DNA from: Serripes groenlandicus
Taxonomy: Eukaryota; Mollusca; Bivalvia; Cardiida; Cardiidae
DNA length: 64,000 nt
Assembly (NCBI GenBank): GCA_031761405.1
Contig: JASEVX010000013.1
Location: 32,433,035-32,497,034 of the forward strand
Direction: 5' to 3'
The translations under genes were made by a program, and so were the position numbers. Below, piece after piece: positions 11,975 to 23,257 of the stretch. Every line of letters begins with the position of its first letter. Positions within the stretch are counted from its first letter, which is position 1. The notes under the pieces were generated by a model, which worked only from the letters and a program-made list of their open reading frames with translations, had not been told where the DNA came from and did no database searches.

Positions 11975-12065
11975 TATGAAGAGGTCCGCGACAACATATT
12001 GTATGTTCAGTGGTGGTCGAAGTTAATTGTTCGTAAATAAGCTAAGAAAAAGGTCCACGACAACG
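11975..12065. repeat. ~65-bp tandem repeat, 5' side of the Tx1-like LINE
   Basis: About 1.5 units are visible: GTGGTGGTCGAAGTTAATTG, TTCGTAAATAAGCTAAGAAA and GGTCCACGACAACGAC. The same unit reappears at 17955-18110, immediately after the poly(A) tail of the LINE, so the LINE lies inside this array. Confidence 0.65.
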
Positions 12066-12508
12066 ACGATTGGGTTTGCACAAGCTGCAATACAGTAGGG
12101 CATAAAAGAGGAGAATGTATCATCAATGAAGATGTCGAAATCACCCTAACTGAATCCCATACTGAACCCCAACAAACATCAACATCAAATGTGTCACATA
12201 CACAACAGTATAGCTTGACACAGGAAAAAGAGTACGAAACTGCATGTTCTACTCAAGACGAATATGAACAGACATCAAAACCAACCAAAAAACAAAAGAC
12301 AAAGTTACAAAAGGACACTGGAAAAACAAAAACGCAAACGCAAATAGATACGTTTGTCAAAATAGTCGGCCAAAATACCAAAACACCAATCAATGCGAAA
12401 CGTGGAGCATGTATCAGCCGATCTCCACCTACACCTTCAGAAATTCTTAATGACGAGGCAAAGAAATCCCGCATTCATCATGACTCGGCGGATAGTTCAC
12501 GATTGTAA
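12066..12508 (+). pseudogene. Tx1/L1-like LINE ORF1 remnant with CCHC zinc knuckle
   Basis: The frame reads DDWVCTSCNTVGHKRGEC from about 12069. This is a canonical C-x2-C-x4-H-x4-C knuckle, the nucleic-acid-binding motif of L1/Tx1-type ORF1 proteins. A polar Gln/Thr/Lys-rich region follows (KPTKKQKTKLQKDTGKTK), then a short RSPPTPSEI motif, and the frame stops at 12508. The N-terminal half of ORF1 is missing, replaced by the 65-bp repeat, as in a 5'-truncated insertion. The part from the Met at 12191 to the stop is 105 residues. ORF2 of the same element starts about 1.07 kb downstream. Confidence 0.65.
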
Positions 12509-13574
12509 CATGCTAGTGGCTAACTGTTCTTTTTGTAATAAGGATATGCGTGTTTATACTGACTACGATTTCTGGACTATGATTCAAACAAAACACTCGA
12601 AGAGCAGTTGTGTCGTGATCTATTATGCTAGATATGACAATATACATTAAACAATGAACAATGAATAATGATATCTAATGAAACACCGGTTAATATATTC
12701 TGTACAACTATTGAAAATATATGCGATATTGTTTTGCGAATATTGCCGATGATTATTTATGCTCAGAAGAACAGAATCGATCATCGCCAAAGTACGCACG
12801 ATGTTAAAATTTATCTCATCCTACTCTGTGAAATAATAGAATACTTTGATTTGTCATATTGTCTTATAGTGAGAGTTAGAGGGATCGGAGTACCGTTTAA
12901 AGCAGTCTTACCTTTACTAATTTTCGCAATCGCGAGAAGATCGTGTTGTCAAAACACGTTTTCGATGATGTTGTTACAAAACAGAAATGCATTTACCCTT
13001 ACCTCATACGGACTTAACGAGTTTTGATGTAGTAAACGGAGCACGTGCTCTCTATGCTCACTTGCTCCGTTCTCAAAACTTTAGATGTCAAATTATAATT
13101 ACTGCCTTTGTGCACTTAGAGATTATACTTAACTTATTAGTAGTTGTGAATATTATGCTCGGGTATTATTTTCCATTTATGTCACAAAAGTGCGATCTAG
13201 CCATAAGGATTTGTAGCTTTAGGGAAAGGATCGCATCTTTGTGTGTGTGTTTATGGAATACATATCATACGATTACTCTGGTTCACCTATTGAAAAAGAC
13301 TTTCATTAAATACTTCGTTTTACGATGTATAAGTTCTAATTGTACTCTAAGCTTCACATCTCCTAATCGTTGTGAAGGAAGTCAAATTGTTATAGAAGGT
13401 TGGTCGGTATTCATTTGTTTTCCTTCCACCGATGCTTGCTATGCAATACAGCAAATGTGTTAAGTTCTAAATTCGAAACTCATATTCGAGTCTTATGATC
13501 TCTTTAGTTTACATGTATTATATCGAGAACTAAACACTATAAACAACATAACATAATCCAACTTATAATATACC
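12509..13574 (+). other. Spacer between LINE ORF1 and ORF2; no protein recognised
   Basis: About 1 kb separates the two ORFs, long for an L1/Tx1 inter-ORF gap. Two overlapping frames of 119 and 158 residues (12668-13027 and 12987-13463) are open but hydrophobic and without a recognised domain. I cannot tell whether this is a genuine long spacer, decayed ORF1 sequence or an inserted fragment. Confidence 0.4.
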
Positions 13575-16500
13575 ATGCCAGACCACATCCATGTATTGTC
13601 CTTAAACTGTCAAGGTTTGCGCGATAAAAAAAAGAGATCCAGATTAAAGCACTACATAAAACAACAAAAAGCTGATATCTTATTCCTGCAAGAGACTCAT
13701 TTTACTCCCGATTTGATGCAATCAATATCTCTTGAACTAAACGACTGGGAAATAATAAATTCATACGGTAGTAATTTAAGTAAAGGATGCACAGTTCTTC
13801 TCAGCAAAAACTTAGCTTTTGAAATAATCGATTCAGTTATAGACGCAAATGGCCGCTATATTATATTAAATTTAACACTGGAATGTATCACGTATACACT
13901 AATTAACATATATGCATGTAATGATTTCAACGACAGAAATAAATTCTTCGCAATGCTAAACTTATTGATTGATAAAAACGCAAAAGGATTATTAATACTA
14001 GGTGGAGATATGAATGACACTCTATCAAGCAATGACAGAGTGTCAAGACATAACAGTACACAAACATGTAGGACAGTAAAATCCCTAACTGCCCTAATAC
14101 AAAACAAACACCTGTGCGACATATGGAGAGAAATATACACAGACAAACAACAGTTTACTTGGAAAAGAACATGGAATTCCGAAAAAAGTAGAAGTTTTGG
14201 CTAAATGATAAGTCCATAATTTCAACTATACTCCATACTGATATTCTACCTGCATACATTAAATACACAGATCACTTAGCAATATCATTGAAAATAGCTA
14301 AACAATCTCAACGAGGACCAGGTTACTGGAAATTCAACAATTCGTTATTACATGATCTAGAATACATCGCAGTTATATCTAATTTAATAAATCAATTCTT
14401 ACTTAATCAAAGCAATCTGGAAATTCAAGTTCTGTGGGAGCTTTTAAAAATAGAAATTATAGAAAACTCTATAGCATACGGTAAAATCAAAAGTAAAGTT
14501 AAACAAAATTTAATAAACATTCTTGAAACGGAATACAGACAGCTAAATGACATTAAACACAACGAAATAAGATTGCAAGAAATGACCTTTACTTAGCAAA
14601 AGCAGAAGGTGCAAAAATCCGATCGAGAGTTCAATACATAGAACAAGGTGAAAAGAATACAAAATACTTTCTTAACCTAGAAAAATCAAGGCAAAAAAAG
14701 AAAACATTAAACAAAATTGATGTAAATGGTAAAGAAATCACAAACACTGTCGACATTCTCCAAGAAGAAGTAAAATTCTACAAAAAACTATATAGTTCTG
14801 ATAACACAGATCCTGCTCTTATAAAATATTATATATCGCAAACACAAAGCGAAGCTAAACTTTCAAGTAACGACGCAGATCTCTGCGAAGGTCTTTTAAG
14901 TCTGTCAGAATGCGAAATCGCTTTAAAAGGAATGAAATCTAATAAAAGTCCTGGTTCAGATGGCTTAACAGTTGAATTTTATTCTCATTTTTGGAATATA
15001 ATAGGTCCTCTTCTGACTAGTGTATTAAATGAGGGTTATACAAAATCAGAATTAACATATACCCAAAGAACTAGTATTTTAACACTTATTCATCAAAAAG
15101 GATGTCCAACAAATCTTGAAAATTGGCGACCTATATCATTATTAAACGTAGATTACAAGATAGCGGCTAGAGTTTTAGCCAATAGGTTACAAAAAAATAT
15201 TCATAAAATAATTAACAAGGACCAACAAGGTTACATAAAGAACAGATTTATAGGCTACACTATTAGACAGATACAGGATATAATAGAATACGCCGAATTG
15301 TTACAAATAAACGGGGAAATTGTCTTTTTAGATTTTAGAAAGGCCTTTGACACTCTAGAATGGTCTTTTTTATTTGAATCGTTACATTACTTTGGTTTTA
15401 AAAATGAATTCACCCGATGGGTCAAAACACTTTACTCAAATTGCCAAACCTGTATAATAAATAACGGCTGGAAATCAAAAACGTTCAAACCACAGAGGGG
15501 CGTCCGTCAGGGATGTCCGGCGTCATCTCTATTATACATAATTGCAGCAGAAATAATGGCACTCCGAATACGTAATTCCAAAAACATAACAGGCATAACA
15601 ATCCAACACAATCAAAATGATATACGTATATCACAGCTAGCGGATGATACAACTTTATTTTTAAAACGCACAATTGACGTCGAAAACGCACTTGAAATAG
15701 TAAATATATTCGGAAAGCATTCTGGACTCAAACTAAACACAAATAAAACAGAGGCTATGTGGATTGGAAAACAAAAGGCAAATACAGAAAAGCCAGGAAA
15801 TGTTTCGTGGAGTTCAACTCCAATTAAAGCCCTTGGTATTTATTTTGGAACAAATCCTAAAGATTGTAATCTTCTGAATTGGAACAATAAAATAGAACAA
15901 TGTAAAAACATTATTGAAAATTGGACTAAACGCAAATTAACAATTTACGGTAAAACCAGGTTATAAACAGCATCATTATTCCAAAGTTCACATTTTTATT
16001 TCACTCATTAATCGTAACTGAACCGATTATAAAAGAAATAAATACAATGATATTTAAGTTTTTATGGAATAACAAAAAAGATAAAATCAAAAGATCTGTT
16101 ATCACAGGTCCAAAGTCGAAAGGCGGGCTTAAGCTAATTCAACTTGATTCTTACATCACTTCAATAAAGTTAAAATGGGTTAAGTCGCTTACAGAAGAAC
16201 AAAATGCAAACGCCCACTGGCAAATTATTCCCAGATACTTTTTAAATAGATACGGAAGCAATTATTTGGTATTTAGTATGAACATAGACTCAATAAAAAG
16301 CCTAGATACAGTCAAATTGAGTGAATTTTACAGAAATATCCTCGAACTATGGATTAAAACAACAAATTACGTTCAAGGAAATACAAAAACGTTCTATGAT
16401 ATAAGAAAACAAGTAATCTGGGGCAATAGATACATAAAACTTGGCAAAAAATGTTTATTTTTTAAAAATTGGATCGATAGTAACATACTATTCATAAATG

Positions 16501-17290
16501 ATCTCATAGACGAAAATGGCATATTCTGTGTCAAAACAATATACGATAAAATAAAGATAAAAACTAACTGGATAGCTGAAATAAACTCGTTAAAACTTTG
16601 CATACCAAAAATCTGGTTAAATATTATTAAAACTAAAGCGTCCGTTAAAACAAAGGTCAAAACCAAACTCGACCTTAACATTTTCGATAAAGCCTTGACT
16701 TGTTATAGTAATAAACATGTTTATACATCTCTCATAAATAAACAGCTCAGTGTACCTTATGTACACGATAACTGGGATAAATTATTCAAACAAAAGACTG
16801 ACTGGTCATTAATATATAATTTCAATGACACTTTGTATGACAACAGAATTAAACAATTCAAGTACAAGTTAATACACAAAATCATCCCGTCGAAAGAAGT
16901 GCGTTTCAAATGGAAAATGTCTTATTCTCCGTGTTGCAAACATCTGTAATCTAACAGAATCTTACGAACACTTATTTATAAGATGTCCGATAGTAACAGC
17001 AAATTGGTTAAAATTACACAATTTGCTCCTTTCGTGTGGAATAGACAAAAACTTATGCTCTATGCAAACAGTGGTAATGGGATATAAGCTATCCCAATCC
17101 AACTATTATTATCTTACTCTCTTTATATTGTTTCAGCATATATAAAGCATATTTCCTTAGCGATAGCAGAACAAAATCGTATGACATATATAGACTTTTT
17201 AAACAAGAATTTAACTATCTTTGGAAAGTAACCGAAAAAAAATCTACGAACGACTATTTCCTCACCAGGTTTCACGACAACCTTTAATCG
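13575..17290 (+). pseudogene. Tx1/L1-like LINE ORF2 (endonuclease plus reverse transcriptase), frameshifted
   Basis: ORF2 encodes an APE-type endonuclease followed by a reverse transcriptase and is readable across five frame segments. Endonuclease, 13575-14204: VLSLNCQGLR at the N terminus, LFLQETHF, LLILGGDMNDTLSSNDR and QFTWKRTW. The SRIDF-type motif is destroyed by a frameshift at about 14190. YTDHLAIS (the SDH-type motif) follows in the next frame at about 14268. Reverse transcriptase, 14597-15966: KSPGSDGLTVEFY, WRPISLLNVDYKI, VFLDFRKAFDTLEW (motif A), RGVRQGCPASSLLY (motif B) and QLADDTTLFL (motif C). A one-base loss at about 15958 shifts the frame into VINSIIIPKFTFLF and on through 16949. 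A further shift at about 16925 leads to a Cys/His end, ICNLTESYEHLFIRCP. Catalytic RT residues are intact, but at least four frame breaks make the copy dead. LADDTTLF and the domain order favour the Tx1 clade of the L1 superfamily (inference). Confidence 0.85.
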
Positions 17291-17940
<650 letters not shown>

Positions 17941-18115
17941 GTGGTCTTTGTCATTATATGTTCGTAAATAACAATCCGAGATCAAAGACCTATACAGTAT
18001 TGTTCGTAATTTCTTGTTCGTAGATAAGCTAAGAAAGAGATCCACGCCAACGACCTGAACATTGGTGGTCGAAATTATTTGTTCGTAGATAAGCAACGAT
18101 TAACTAGAGTGAGAT
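17941..18115. repeat. ~65-bp tandem repeat, 3' side of the Tx1-like LINE
   Basis: Two to two and a half units: TTGTTCGTAGATAAGCTAAG, AAAGAGATCCACGCCAACGA, CCTGAACATTGGTGGTCGAA. The first, degraded copy begins near 17958 (TGTTCGTAAATAAC). They match the repeat at 11975-12065. Confidence 0.6.
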
Positions 18116-18159
18116 ATATTAACACAACATATACAGTGGAAGTAGTGTTAAAGAAGACG

Positions 18160-18285
18160 AATGACAAATGTAACAGTGACTATTGTCGAACGCCGGAAAG
18201 AATGTTGACCGAGTTGAGGATCGAACTCACAACAACTGAATTGACAGCATTCGATGTTACCGACTGACCTACCGGGGCACGTCTA
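18160..18285 (-). mobile_element. tRNA-derived SINE, minus strand
   Basis: On the minus strand the head reads CCCCGGTAGGTCAGTCGGTA, then TTGTGAGTTCGATCCTCAAC (B box). CATTCTTTCCGGCGTTCGAC follows, then a CAAATGTAACAGTGAC-related stretch. Same family as 9650-9815, 18590-18722 and 36290-36480. Confidence 0.6.
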
Positions 18286-18348
18286 CAGTACAATGGTTTA
18301 TATTCCGGCGCAAAATACGTACGAATTTAAACAGCAGTTATTTATCTA

Positions 18349-18475
18349 GCAAACCTAACGACGCCCTGAATATCTAGCTTTGCCATCGATGTCGAATTTA
18401 TAAATCAAACCGAACACCGACATGTACTATCTAGCTCGGCCGTAGGTGTTCGATTTATTATAGCTAATTAATTAA
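18349..18475. repeat. 57-bp tandem repeat, first block (2 copies)
   Basis: Units follow AGCAAACCGAACGCCGACCT, then AATATCTAGCTCGGTCAT, then a GGTGTTCGAATTTATA-like end. Two diverged copies lie here and four more at 18774-19010. Confidence 0.7.
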
Positions 18476-18589
18476 CTGAGTAGTAGACCTTTTTAAACCA
18501 TTTTACATTCATAACAAGGCGGCCCATTGACATATTCCGTCAACACAAGATACTTTCCAGGGAACTTGATATCGCATTTGTGGAAGTTG

Positions 18590-18722
18590 ATTGACAATTT
18601 CAAAGTGACTTTTGTCGAACGTTTAAAAAAATGTTGACCGAGCTGGGATTCGAATTCACAGCCACTTGATTGACAGCCTATGCCGCTACCGACTGCTAAA
18701 CCGGGCCACAGCTAGAATACAC
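18590..18722 (-). mobile_element. tRNA-derived SINE inside the 57-bp array
   Basis: On the minus strand: CCCGGTTTAGCAGTCGGTAG, GGCATAGGCTGTCAATCAAG, GTGAATTCGAATCCCAGCTC (B box), then GGTCAACATTTTTTTAAACG. It lies between two blocks of the 57-bp array, so it or its host segment interrupted the array. Confidence 0.65.
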
Positions 18723-18773
18723 AAATTGATTTGCGTAACTAGGCCTCACAACACGTACGAATTTAAATAACAA

Positions 18774-19010
18774 TTTGAACGCCGACCTGGAATATCTAGC
18801 TCGGTCATCGCTGTTCGCAGTTATATAGCAAACCGAACGCCGAACTTAACTATCTATCTCGGCTATCGGTGTTCGATATTATTAGCAAACCGAACTTTGA
18901 CCTGGAATATATCTAGATAGGTCAATGGTGTTCAAATTCATATTGCAAACCGGACGCCGTCCTTGAATATTTAGCTTGGTCATTGGTGTTCGAATCTATA
19001 TAAATTGTGT
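18774..19010. repeat. 57-bp tandem repeat, second block (4 copies)
   Basis: Copies begin at about 18774, 18827, 18884 and 18945 with AAACCGAACGCCGA-like starts and GGTGTTCGA-like ends. Together with 18349-18475 this makes six copies. Confidence 0.8.
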
Positions 19011-19014
19011 GAAG

Positions 19015-20215
19015 TTCGCCCATAGATCGTACATCGTAGCTCAACCATTGAAAACACATGCAAAGATTAACCTTGGTCATAGATCATAGGTCAACCTCTC
19101 AAAAGGGTTTCCGTTTCCTTGTCACCCTATGGAACACTTTGTCACGACAGTGGAACGATGACTTGAAGCTTGGTGGTGCTTGCCGTGTCATAACTTTGTA
19201 GTATATTCATAATGTGTTTATTGTAAACCGTTACTGTTCCATCACCGTTCTCGTATGACTTCATGGATGTGGAAGTTCTCGCACTCGATCACTTGCAAGA
19301 TCATACATGTACCAATAACTTAAGAAAAAATGATAATGAACAGAACAGAACAACACATTTATTTTGACGTAAACAGAGATAAAAACAAACATAAAAAAAC
19401 ACACAAATTAACAAAAATTCAATTGAATGAAAATGTATATCGGGAGAATAATGACTTTCCGTAAGAGGTGCTCAGGAACTTGAGGCTACTACACTTGCTG
19501 GTGTCAAGATAAGTGGTAACTTACGCAGAAAAAACGCCGTGATCTAACTGCATAACTGTTGAAAGTGTGGTGTTGAACACAATGCAAACAAAACATAATA
19601 CTTACATTATACACGTATCGAATCAATTAGGGCCTTTCCGTGTACAAACTTACTGTATAGTATTTAATGAATATGTATTGTGAAGATTAATTTAACTCAA
19701 ACACATGAATACCACAATTATTCGGACATCTGCACTTAACATAGTTAGTCATGATACCTTTGTGATTATGTTTTATCCAGTTTCACTTTGTACAGCAATC
19801 GTTATTACCGAACAAGAATCGCAGCTTAATCGATTACCACAGAAGATAAATAGCCGAGTCTTTTCAAATGAAGTGGTACGCCTTGATATATCTATAACAT
19901 TTTTGAAAGCAACAAAAATCACCAAACAATCAATCATTTGAAGCGATCTAAATTATGCATTCCGGTGTCTTTGTTGGATTAATATTCAAACTATTACCAA
20001 TGGACTCCCATTGATAAAGCGATTCATAGCACCCGGGGTTAGTTGCTGATGATAAATATTGACAGGCTTTGAGACGAAACAAAGAAAATATGCAAATTGA
20101 GCACATTAGTAAACTTAATAGCAGCTACGTCAATCTATCTATTATTGTTCACTTTTTAATAATAAGAAGGAAAAAACACTGTCAACAAAATTGCAGTGCG
20201 GTGTCCCTAAAATGA
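19015..20215. other. No gene seen
   Basis: A short GAACAGAACAGAAC tract near 19338 and AAAAAC-rich sequence at 19380-19410 are the only low-complexity features. The 78-residue frame at 19705-19941 has no recognisable domain. Confidence 0.4.
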
Positions 20216-20217
20216 CA

Positions 20218-20506
20218 GGAAACCTGTGTTATACCAGCCGATCGAGATCAGATCTAGGTCGTTCAAGATATTATTGAAATATTTTCTAGTTCGTCGAATT
20301 TTTGTGTATGTATTTTTCATCACTCTATGTTAAATAAACCTTTTATTACAATATGTTATACAATTATGGTAAGTGCAGCATTCATGGATGTCAATGCTGT
20401 TTGCCTGTCTTCTTTTAAACACGTTTTTATAGAGAATCTTATTTGTGTTGTGTTTGTTCTGTATACAACGTCTCTGAAGCACTCAACTAGTATAACACAG
20501 GTTTCC
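20218..20506. mobile_element. 289-bp element with perfect 17-bp terminal inverted repeats
   Basis: GGAAACCTGTGTTATAC at 20218-20234 is matched by its exact reverse complement GTATAACACAGGTTTCC at 20490-20506. The interior is AT-rich and shows no transposase, so it would be non-autonomous. No clear target-site duplication is visible at the ends, so the superfamily is unknown. Confidence 0.6.
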
Positions 20507-20759
20507 CGTTCCGTACAATTGTAAATACATTTATTTTAATATGAAATACGAGCTAGTGTTGCACTCCGAACCATAACATTGTTTTTACCTTGTACAACTA
20601 TATATACACTTGAAATGGCACAGTGTTGAATATATATAAATAATCATCCTTTATACGGTTCTTGAATGGGTCGTTTTTGCTATCCGGATGTCCGGACTGT
20701 TACTCCTAATGTTAAACATTTATATCTGAATGTTTTAATCACACTGTGCTAGTAGAGTG

Positions 20760-22160
20760 AAAAACAATTTTGCAACGGGGCCAACGATTGGCCGGCCAAA
20801 CAATTTGGCCTCGCTCGGCTTTCGAAATCATATACAGTCAAGTTACCCTTAACGTATCCGTAACGAAACAACATAGTGCATAAAAGAAACGGTCAATATT
20901 TCGGAACTTTCTTGTTTACAAGTAAAATCATTTTCCTTTAAATTTCAGTTTTAGTGCAGAAACATGTACAGACCGTTGTGTACCAGAACGAGTTATTGAT
21001 GCATTACCAATAGGGATCACGTGAAGTTCTGATATCGGGTTTCGGGGAGGTCGGGGGGTGTCATCTAAATCAACATTTTGGTTGAAAAAAATTCTGCTGT
21101 ACAAGTTTAATTTCATCTGACAGCAGATATGTATTGATATATTTCTGATTGAATTAAATATTTCATCGGGAAAGGCTAAATTGTACGAACATAATTTTGA
21201 CAAAACCCCTCATACTCAGTCATGGAAACAAAATGGCAATCCGCTAATGGTAACTAACTTGTTCTATTATCGCTTCACTGTAATCATGCAAAGACAAATG
21301 AGAATGATTTGTTACATTTCAATAGGTGTATGTATTTGTCTTTCATAAAATGTCAAAATAAATAACTTACATAATTAAGATCGCTAGCTGTCCCCGCGAA
21401 AAACACATGTACTCTTCAAAACAAGGTAGAAATAACTGGGTCACGTAAACACTTGCATCAGGCATTCAGACGATACTAATACATTTGAAGTCGACAAGCA
21501 CTATTTTTAATGTTTTTTCTTAAATAATACTATAGAATACTTACCTGCCATTTAATACGCAACAATTTTGTCTAATGAATTAGTTAGCGTATTTTGAACA
21601 TTAAAGTGATCCGCTATTGGTTATGATCCGCTAAGGGTTACTTGACTGTATGATTGAGTGTCGGAAGCTGAGCTTGATAAAAAACGGATTACAAAAACGG
21701 ATTGAAAATTGTCCAATTGGAGGCGCCGCTGTAAAACATAGTTTAGAAGTGATTCCCTTTTTCAAAATTACAAAATAAATTTTACTCTCATTGATAATAT
21801 ATTTAATTTTTAGATGATAACAATAGAGACATTGTCCCTTTGTGCTTTCCTACGGGCAAATAGTTTGAAAGGTACTTTTGCGGCGGGGCCGTTGGTTTGC
21901 TGACCACAGAGTTTAAGTGTATGTCGGGAGGCGAGAGCTTGAAAAAGGATTGAAAAGCGGCCAATCGGCGGCGCCGTTACGGAAGATTGTTTGGAAGTGT
22001 ATATTTATTACTTAGAAATATTTCAATCATTGCCATAAACATAATTTAAAAAACGGATTTTAAAATGGCCAATTTGCGACACCATTTCAACAGACTATTC
22101 GGAAGTGCATTTTTGTCACTAAGAAATATTTCACTCATTGCCATAAACATAATTTTAAAA
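20760..22160. repeat. Diverged repeat modules with a TA-flanked insertion
   Basis: Related modules recur at about 20770-20830, 21650-21750, 21890-21990 and 22040-22150: GGGGCCGTTGGTTTGCTGAC, GTCGGAAGCTGAGCTTGATA, a GGCGGCGCCGTTACGG-like core, and ATTGCCATAAACATAATTTA repeated at 22031 and 22138. The element at 20835-21648 interrupts the first module. Confidence 0.45.
20835..21648. mobile_element. 814-bp non-autonomous DNA element, TA target duplication
   Basis: The left end reads CAGTCAAGTTACCCTTAACG and the right end, inverted, CAGTCAAGTAACCCTTAGCG. That is about 18 of 20 matches. Both ends are flanked by TA. CAGT-starting termini with a TA duplication fit the Tc1/mariner/pogo superfamily (inference). 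No transposase is seen inside. A 91-residue minus frame at 20928-21203 has no recognised domain. Confidence 0.65.
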
Positions 22161-22424
22161 AAAATCAAAATCAAATTATACAACAATTTACACAGAAAAC
22201 AGCATATGTAACACAGGTAGTCTTGGCGGGTAAACTGTATACTGATATCCTTAGAGTTTTACAATTAATACAGTGTAGTTATATATACACATTCAATTTT
22301 AAAATGTAAAACCGTGGTATTTCTCAGATTTTTTTGATTTTCTCACGAATCAAAAAGTATACATAACACTTGAATTGATTGGTGTATATTATATAATTTC
22401 ATTTTACTAAGAAATGTATTGAGC

Positions 22425-22510
22425 AATCCATCGTGACCGAGTGATTAACATGCCGTTTTTAAAACCGGATTTCCGGAGTTCGGTTCCTACTCGCAGTAGT
22501 CAGGAGAGGA
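22425..22510 (+). mobile_element. tRNA-like SINE head
   Basis: GTGACCGAGTGATTAACATG (A-box region) and GGAGTTCGGTTCCTACTC (B box) lie about 35 bp apart, as in a tRNA-derived pol III promoter. No cloverleaf or intact tail is visible. The flank at 22160-22424 shows nothing recognisable. Confidence 0.5.
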
Positions 22511-22624
22511 ACCATTGAACAATGACATTTCAATGCTGTGTACATGTAGGTCGTGCAATGATAGTCAACGTTAAGGGTCGTCGTAGGATATTTGAGCCAC
22601 ATCTGACGATTTTATATCGTATCG

Positions 22625-23200
22625 TCTCTTTGGTCAGGCATCATTTGAAGTTACGTTGTTGTACCATTTGGATTCTTATTAACTATTTGGTTAGGCATCA
22701 TTTAAAGTTACATTGTTGTACCATTCTGACTATTATTGTCTCATTGGTTAGGCATCATTTAAGATTACATTGCTGTATAATTTGGGATATTATTGTCTCT
22801 TTGATTAGGCATCATTTAAAGTTACATTGTTGTACCATTCTGACTATTATTGTCTCATTGTTTTGGCATCATTTAAAGTTACATTGTTGATCTATTTGGA
22901 CTGTTATTGTCTCTTTGGTTAGGCATCATTTAAAGTTTCATTGTTTTACCATTTTGGATTATTATTGTCTCATTGGTTAGGCATCATTTAAACTTACATT
23001 ATTGTACCATTTGTACTCTTATTGTCTCCTTGGTTAGGCATCATTTAAAGTTATATTGTTGTACAATTTTGACTCTAATTGTCTCTTTGGTCTGGCATCA
23101 TTTAAAGTTACATCGTATTGACATTTGGGCTAGTATTGTCTATTTGGTGAGGCATCATTTAAAATTACATTGTTGTAATATTTTGGCTACATTTCTAGTC
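22625..23200 (+). repeat. 57-bp tandem repeat, about 10 copies
   Basis: Units start GGTTAGGCATCATTTAAAGT and continue TACATTGTTGTACCATT then TATTATTGTCTCATT. Copies begin at 22689, 22746 and 22803 and continue at 57-bp steps. As 57 is 19 codons, the plus frame stays open and reads a repeated LVRHHLKLHCCTI. This is a repeat artefact rather than a supported protein. Confidence 0.9.
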
Positions 23201-23257
23201 AGATGATCCATTTAAATAAGCTTATTCTGCTTAAAATGTGCGTGTACAAACCTTTTA

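Noticed and set aside
12668..13463. Two overlapping hydrophobic frames of 119 and 158 residues
   Set aside because: They lie between LINE ORF1 and ORF2, overlap each other and show no domain; kept only as spacer.
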